Origin: Deltaproteobacteria bacterium
Lineage (GTDB): Bacteria > Desulfobacterota_B > Binatia > Bin18
Length of the DNA: 15,658 bases
Assembly: GCA_012271025.1 (NCBI GenBank)
Contig: JAAXHF010000272.1
Coordinates: forward strand, 1-15,658
Direction of reading: 5' to 3'
Shown: positions 13,479 to 15,658 of the stretch, piece by piece
How the letters are laid out: each line of letters starts with the position of its first letter
Position numbering within the stretch: position 1 is the first letter of the stretch
Translations under genes and position numbers: made by a program
The notes under the pieces: model-generated
What the model was told of the DNA's origin: nothing
What the model saw: the letters and a program-made list of their open reading frames with translations, nothing else
Databases searched by the model: none

Positions 13479-14552
13479 ATGGCAGATTTACAGTTTGACA
13501 AAGCAAAAGCCGAGGCCTTTTCTAAAAAGATGCTCGGTATCCTCAACGACGCCAGCGTGGCCCAGATGATCGTCATTGGCCACCAGGTCGGCCTCTTTGA
13601 CACGCTGGCCGGCTTAGCCCCGTCCACGAGTGAGCAGATCGCACAGGCAAGTAGCCTGAACGAGCGCTACGTGCGCGAGTGGCTCGGTGCCATGGTGACC
13701 GGCCGGATTGTGGACTATGAGCCGGCAGACAAAACGTATCGGCTCCCGCCCGAGCACGCCGCCTCCATCACCCGGGCGGCCGGACCGAGGAACCTGGCGA
13801 TGATGATGCAAATGATCCCGATGGTGGCCAGAGTTCAGCAGGGCATCGTTGATAGTTTTCGTGCCGGGGGTGGAGTGCCGTATTCAGCCTACGGGGACTT
13901 TCATAAGCTGATGGCCGAGATGAGCGGAGCCGTGCACGATATATCGCTCGTTGACATCACCCTGCCCCTCGTCTCCCAACTGGTCGACCGTTTACGCACC
14001 GGCATCGACGTTCTCGACGTCGGGTGTGGCAGCGGCCATGCGGTGAATCTTATGGCCAGGGCGTTTCCGCACAGCCGCTTTACCGGCTACGATTTCTCGC
14101 AGGAAGGCATTGCTGCGGGCCGGGCGGAAGCGCAAGAGTGGGGCCTCACCAACACCGAGTTTGCCGTCAGGGACGCGGCCGAATTGGGCGATGTGAATCT
14201 GTATGACTTCATTACCGCTTTCGACTCTATCCACGACCAGGCGCAGCCCCGGACTGTGCTCAGGGGGATTGCCGAGGCACTGCGGCCCGACGGCACGTTT
14301 CTGATGGTGGACGTCAACAGCTCAAGCAACCTGGAGGAGAACCTTGACCACGTCTTGGGACCGATGATGTACACCGTCTCGTGTATGCATTGAATGTCCG
14401 TCTCTTTGGCCCTCCGTGGTGAGGGCCTCGGGGCAATGTGGGGCAAGCACAAGGCCTTGGAGCTGTTGAGCGAGGCGGGGTTTCACCAGGTCACGATAAA
14501 AAATGTCAAGCAGGATATGCTGAACAATTACTACATCTGTACCAAGGGCTAG
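13479..14552 (+). CDS. SAM-dependent methyltransferase with in-frame TGA, probable selenoprotein
   Basis: The product resembles the Rv2258c-like class I methyltransferases: an N-terminal winged-helix region (about residues 10-100, with [18 protein letters not shown] and [17 protein letters not shown]), then a Rossmann domain. SAM motif I is [20 protein letters not shown] (178-197), followed by [20 protein letters not shown] and [11 protein letters not shown]. Ordinary translation stops at TGA 14391-14393 after TVSCMH (304 residues). The same frame then continues [31 protein letters not shown] and NNYYICTKG to TAG at 14550-14552, which looks like the normal family C-terminus. The TGA sits where I recall a conserved Cys (HC-x-x-SLA), so Sec305 is proposed; the full length would be 357 residues. 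ATG 13479 has an AAAGGAG site. The substrate is unknown. Alternatives are a nonsense mutation or a base-call error. Confidence 0.78.
14391..14393 (+). other. In-frame TGA, proposed selenocysteine codon 305
   Basis: This TGA lies between CAT (His304) and ATG (Met306) of the methyltransferase. No frameshift is needed to join the two halves: the frame before and after is identical. It replaces a position I remember as Cys in relatives, the usual Sec/Cys exchange. Downstream codons keep the family pattern until a separate TAG. Confidence 0.7.
14402..14433 (+). promoter_or_regulatory. Candidate bacterial SECIS hairpin
   Basis: The upper stem GGCCCTC/GAGGGCC (14408-14414 with 14421-14427) is a perfect 7-bp pairing with a 6-base loop CGTGGT carrying G at its second position. 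A weaker lower stem (14402-14405 with 14430-14433, two G-U pairs) is separated by a 2x2 internal loop. The apical loop begins 22 bases after the TGA, within the usual range for SelB-binding elements, which sit inside the coding sequence just downstream of the Sec codon. Confidence 0.6.
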
Positions 14553-14563
14553 AGGGGGTGTCG

Positions 14564-15268
14564 TCAGCGAACGGGCGGATACTCGTGGCGCAGGATCTCG
14601 ATGTCGCGCATCACCTGCTCAACCACATCTGTCTCATCGCCCCGATAGTAGGCGCGGATACGGAACTCGGGGTCAACCAGCACGAAACGGTCGCTGTGGA
14701 CGATTTGTTCGAGCCGTCTGGTCTGCCCGTGGCTCGTATGAGACCCGTCTGGAGGGGCGTTCATCATCGCCAGTTGAAAACCGTCCCGGACCAAGGGCTG
14801 GACGACGCTCAACTCGCCGGTCAGAAAAATCCAGCGGCTGGCGTCTGCGCCGTATCGGTCGGCATAGCCGCTGAGCCGCGGCGGCGTGTCCCACTCCGGG
14901 TCAACACTGAAAGAGACCAGCCGAATCGAGGGCTGGTCGGTTTCTTCCAGCCTGGTCTGCAGTTTTGCCATCCGGCTTGACAGCAGGGGACACACGCCCG
15001 GACAGCGGGTAAACACAAAGTTGGCGACCCAGATATGTCCGGACAGCGTCTGGCGGCCAAAGGTTTGTCCGCTGTGGGCCAGCAGACGAAAGTCCGGCAC
15101 AGTCTGGTGGACCGGCAAGCGGTCCGGTGAGCCGGGCTGCGACGGGGTATCAAAGGCCCGCCAGAGCAGGACGCCGCTCATCCCCAGCAGGATAACGAAC
15201 AAGAGCCGCCAGACGATCCTCAGCACGGCGAGTGGATTGGAGGCGGTACGCGCGTTCGGTGATCTCAT
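14564..15268 (-). CDS. Sco1/SenC family copper-binding thioredoxin-fold protein
   Basis: Sco proteins deliver copper to the CuA site of cytochrome c oxidase or act as periplasmic thiol-redox factors. The 234-residue product has an N-terminal membrane anchor (about residues 17-37). A thioredoxin-like domain follows, with VPDFRLLAHSGQTF, the copper motif TRCPGVCPLL (Cys89, Cys93) and SFSVDPEWDTPPRLSGYADRYG. The third ligand His191 is in IVHSDRFVLVDP. All three copper ligands are therefore present. The ATG at 15266-15268 directly precedes the anchor; the ribosome site is weak (GGGAA). It follows the 2-hydroxyacid dehydrogenase gene by 20 bases, probably in one transcript, and ends 11 bases from the convergent methyltransferase gene. 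No cytochrome oxidase gene is in the window. Confidence 0.92.
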   Translation of the reverse strand: MRSPNARTASNPLAVLRIVWRLLFVILLGMSGVLLWRAFDTPSQPGSPDRLPVHQTVPDFRLLAHSGQTFGRQTLSGHIWVANFVFTRCPGVCPLLSSRMAKLQTRLEETDQPSIRLVSFSVDPEWDTPPRLSGYADRYGADASRWIFLTGELSVVQPLVRDGFQLAMMNAPPDGSHTSHGQTRRLEQIVHSDRFVLVDPEFRIRAYYRGDETDVVEQVMRDIEILRHEYPPVR

Positions 15269-15288
15269 GACGAAGTTTCCCGCACTGT

Positions 15289-15658
15289 CTATCCGCTGAA
15301 GGGATACGGCAGCAGATGCTCCTCGGCTCGCAGGTCGTGGATTGACGCGCAGCCCAGGAGTCGCAGCGTATCCTCAATCTCTTTTTTCAGGATGGCGAAC
15401 GCCTTGCGTACGCCCGCCTCGCCACCGGCGCCGAGACCGTAGATATACGCCCGCCCGGCCAGCACGGCATCGGCCCCATGGGCCAGGGCAATGACCACGT
15501 CTGCGCCGGAACGAATGCCGCCGTCCAGCAGGATCGTCATCCCCGAGCCGTGCAGAGTTGGCGCAATGTCTTTGAGCATGGACAGGGTCGGGTAGACTCG
15601 GTCCATCTGGCGTCCGCCGTGGTTGGAGATGACGATGGCGTCCACGCCGTGCTCGACC
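15289..15658 (-). CDS. FMN-dependent 2-hydroxyacid dehydrogenase/oxidase (N-terminal part outside window)
   Basis: The window holds the last 122 or so residues of an FMN-dependent alpha-hydroxyacid-oxidising enzyme (LldD, glycolate oxidase, mandelate dehydrogenase family). The motif ISNHGGRQMD carries the catalytic His and the substrate-binding Arg of the family. It is followed by ILLDGGIRSGADVVIALAHGADAVLAGRAYIYGLG, the FMN-phosphate-binding strands of the TIM barrel, and a normal C-terminus (TLRLLGCASIHDL). The frame continues past 15658, so the true start lies outside; the GTG at 15643-15645 is an internal Val codon. Lactate, glycolate or a longer hydroxyacid could be the substrate. The gene lies 20 bases upstream of the Sco gene. 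Confidence 0.92.
   Translation of the reverse strand, partial: VEHGVDAIVISNHGGRQMDRVYPTLSMLKDIAPTLHGSGMTILLDGGIRSGADVVIALAHGADAVLAGRAYIYGLGAGGEAGVRKAFAILKKEIEDTLRLLGCASIHDLRAEEHLLPYPFSG

Noticed and set aside
13479..14393. Treating the methyltransferase as an ordinary 304-residue protein ending at TGA
   Set aside because: The family-like C-terminus continues in the same frame after the TGA, and 304 residues would cut the last strands of the Rossmann domain. A SECIS-like hairpin follows. A nonsense mutation is still the main alternative.
15289..15645. A complete small protein starting at GTG 15645
   Set aside because: The frame and the family homology continue beyond the window edge. It is the C-terminal part of a much longer FMN enzyme.

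Overview
The window looks like chromosomal DNA from a GC-rich, double-membraned (Gram-negative) bacterium. It carries an outer-membrane beta-barrel protein, a periplasmic metal-binding protein, YajC-SecD-SecF and a Sco-type protein. The gene mix (CaiB/BaiF CoA-transferase, FMN-dependent 2-hydroxyacid dehydrogenase, several SAM methyltransferases) recalls uncultivated deltaproteobacterial, Tectomicrobia or Binatota-type genomes. That placement is a guess; nothing here fixes the taxon. I saw no tRNA, rRNA, CRISPR array, insertion sequence or phage gene.

Layout. (1) 1-2773, plus: the end of yajC, then secD and secF, tightly coupled. (2) 2882-3681, plus: a PmtA-like methyltransferase with its own good promoter, overlapping tail to tail with efp. 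(3) 3667-4660, minus: a small NTF2/SnoaL-fold gene followed 13 nt later by efp, whose loop tip has Asn where Lys or Arg is usual. (4) 4804-6323, plus: a 66-residue zinc-ribbon-like protein and a CaiB/BaiF CoA-transferase. (5) 6320-13326, minus: a seven-gene metal (probably zinc) block. In transcription order it encodes a DUF2946-like exported protein, an outer-membrane barrel with a 74-residue His/Asp/Glu-rich insertion, a ZnuA-like binding protein, a MerC domain fused to a ZnuC-like ATPase, a ZnuB-like permease, a CDF/TMEM163-like cation transporter and a ZIP transporter. Together these could move zinc across both membranes. (6) 13479-14552, plus: a SAM methyltransferase interrupted by one in-frame TGA. 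(7) 14564-15658, minus: a Sco1/SenC copper protein and the C-terminal part of an FMN-dependent 2-hydroxyacid dehydrogenase that runs off the window.

The most striking observation is in region 6. The methyltransferase reading frame reaches TGA at 14391-14393 and then continues in the same frame for 52 codons that look like the normal end of this protein family. The TGA falls where I recall a conserved Cys after His in relatives. About 14 nt after it comes a strong hairpin (7-bp GC-rich stem, 6-nt loop containing G, plus a weaker lower stem), with placement and shape like a bacterial SECIS element. I therefore annotate it as a probable selenocysteine-containing methyltransferase (Sec305). A nonsense mutation or a base-call error are the alternatives.

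The second notable item is the MerC-ZnuC fusion inside the zinc block, which puts a small membrane domain and the ATPase of a metal importer on one chain.
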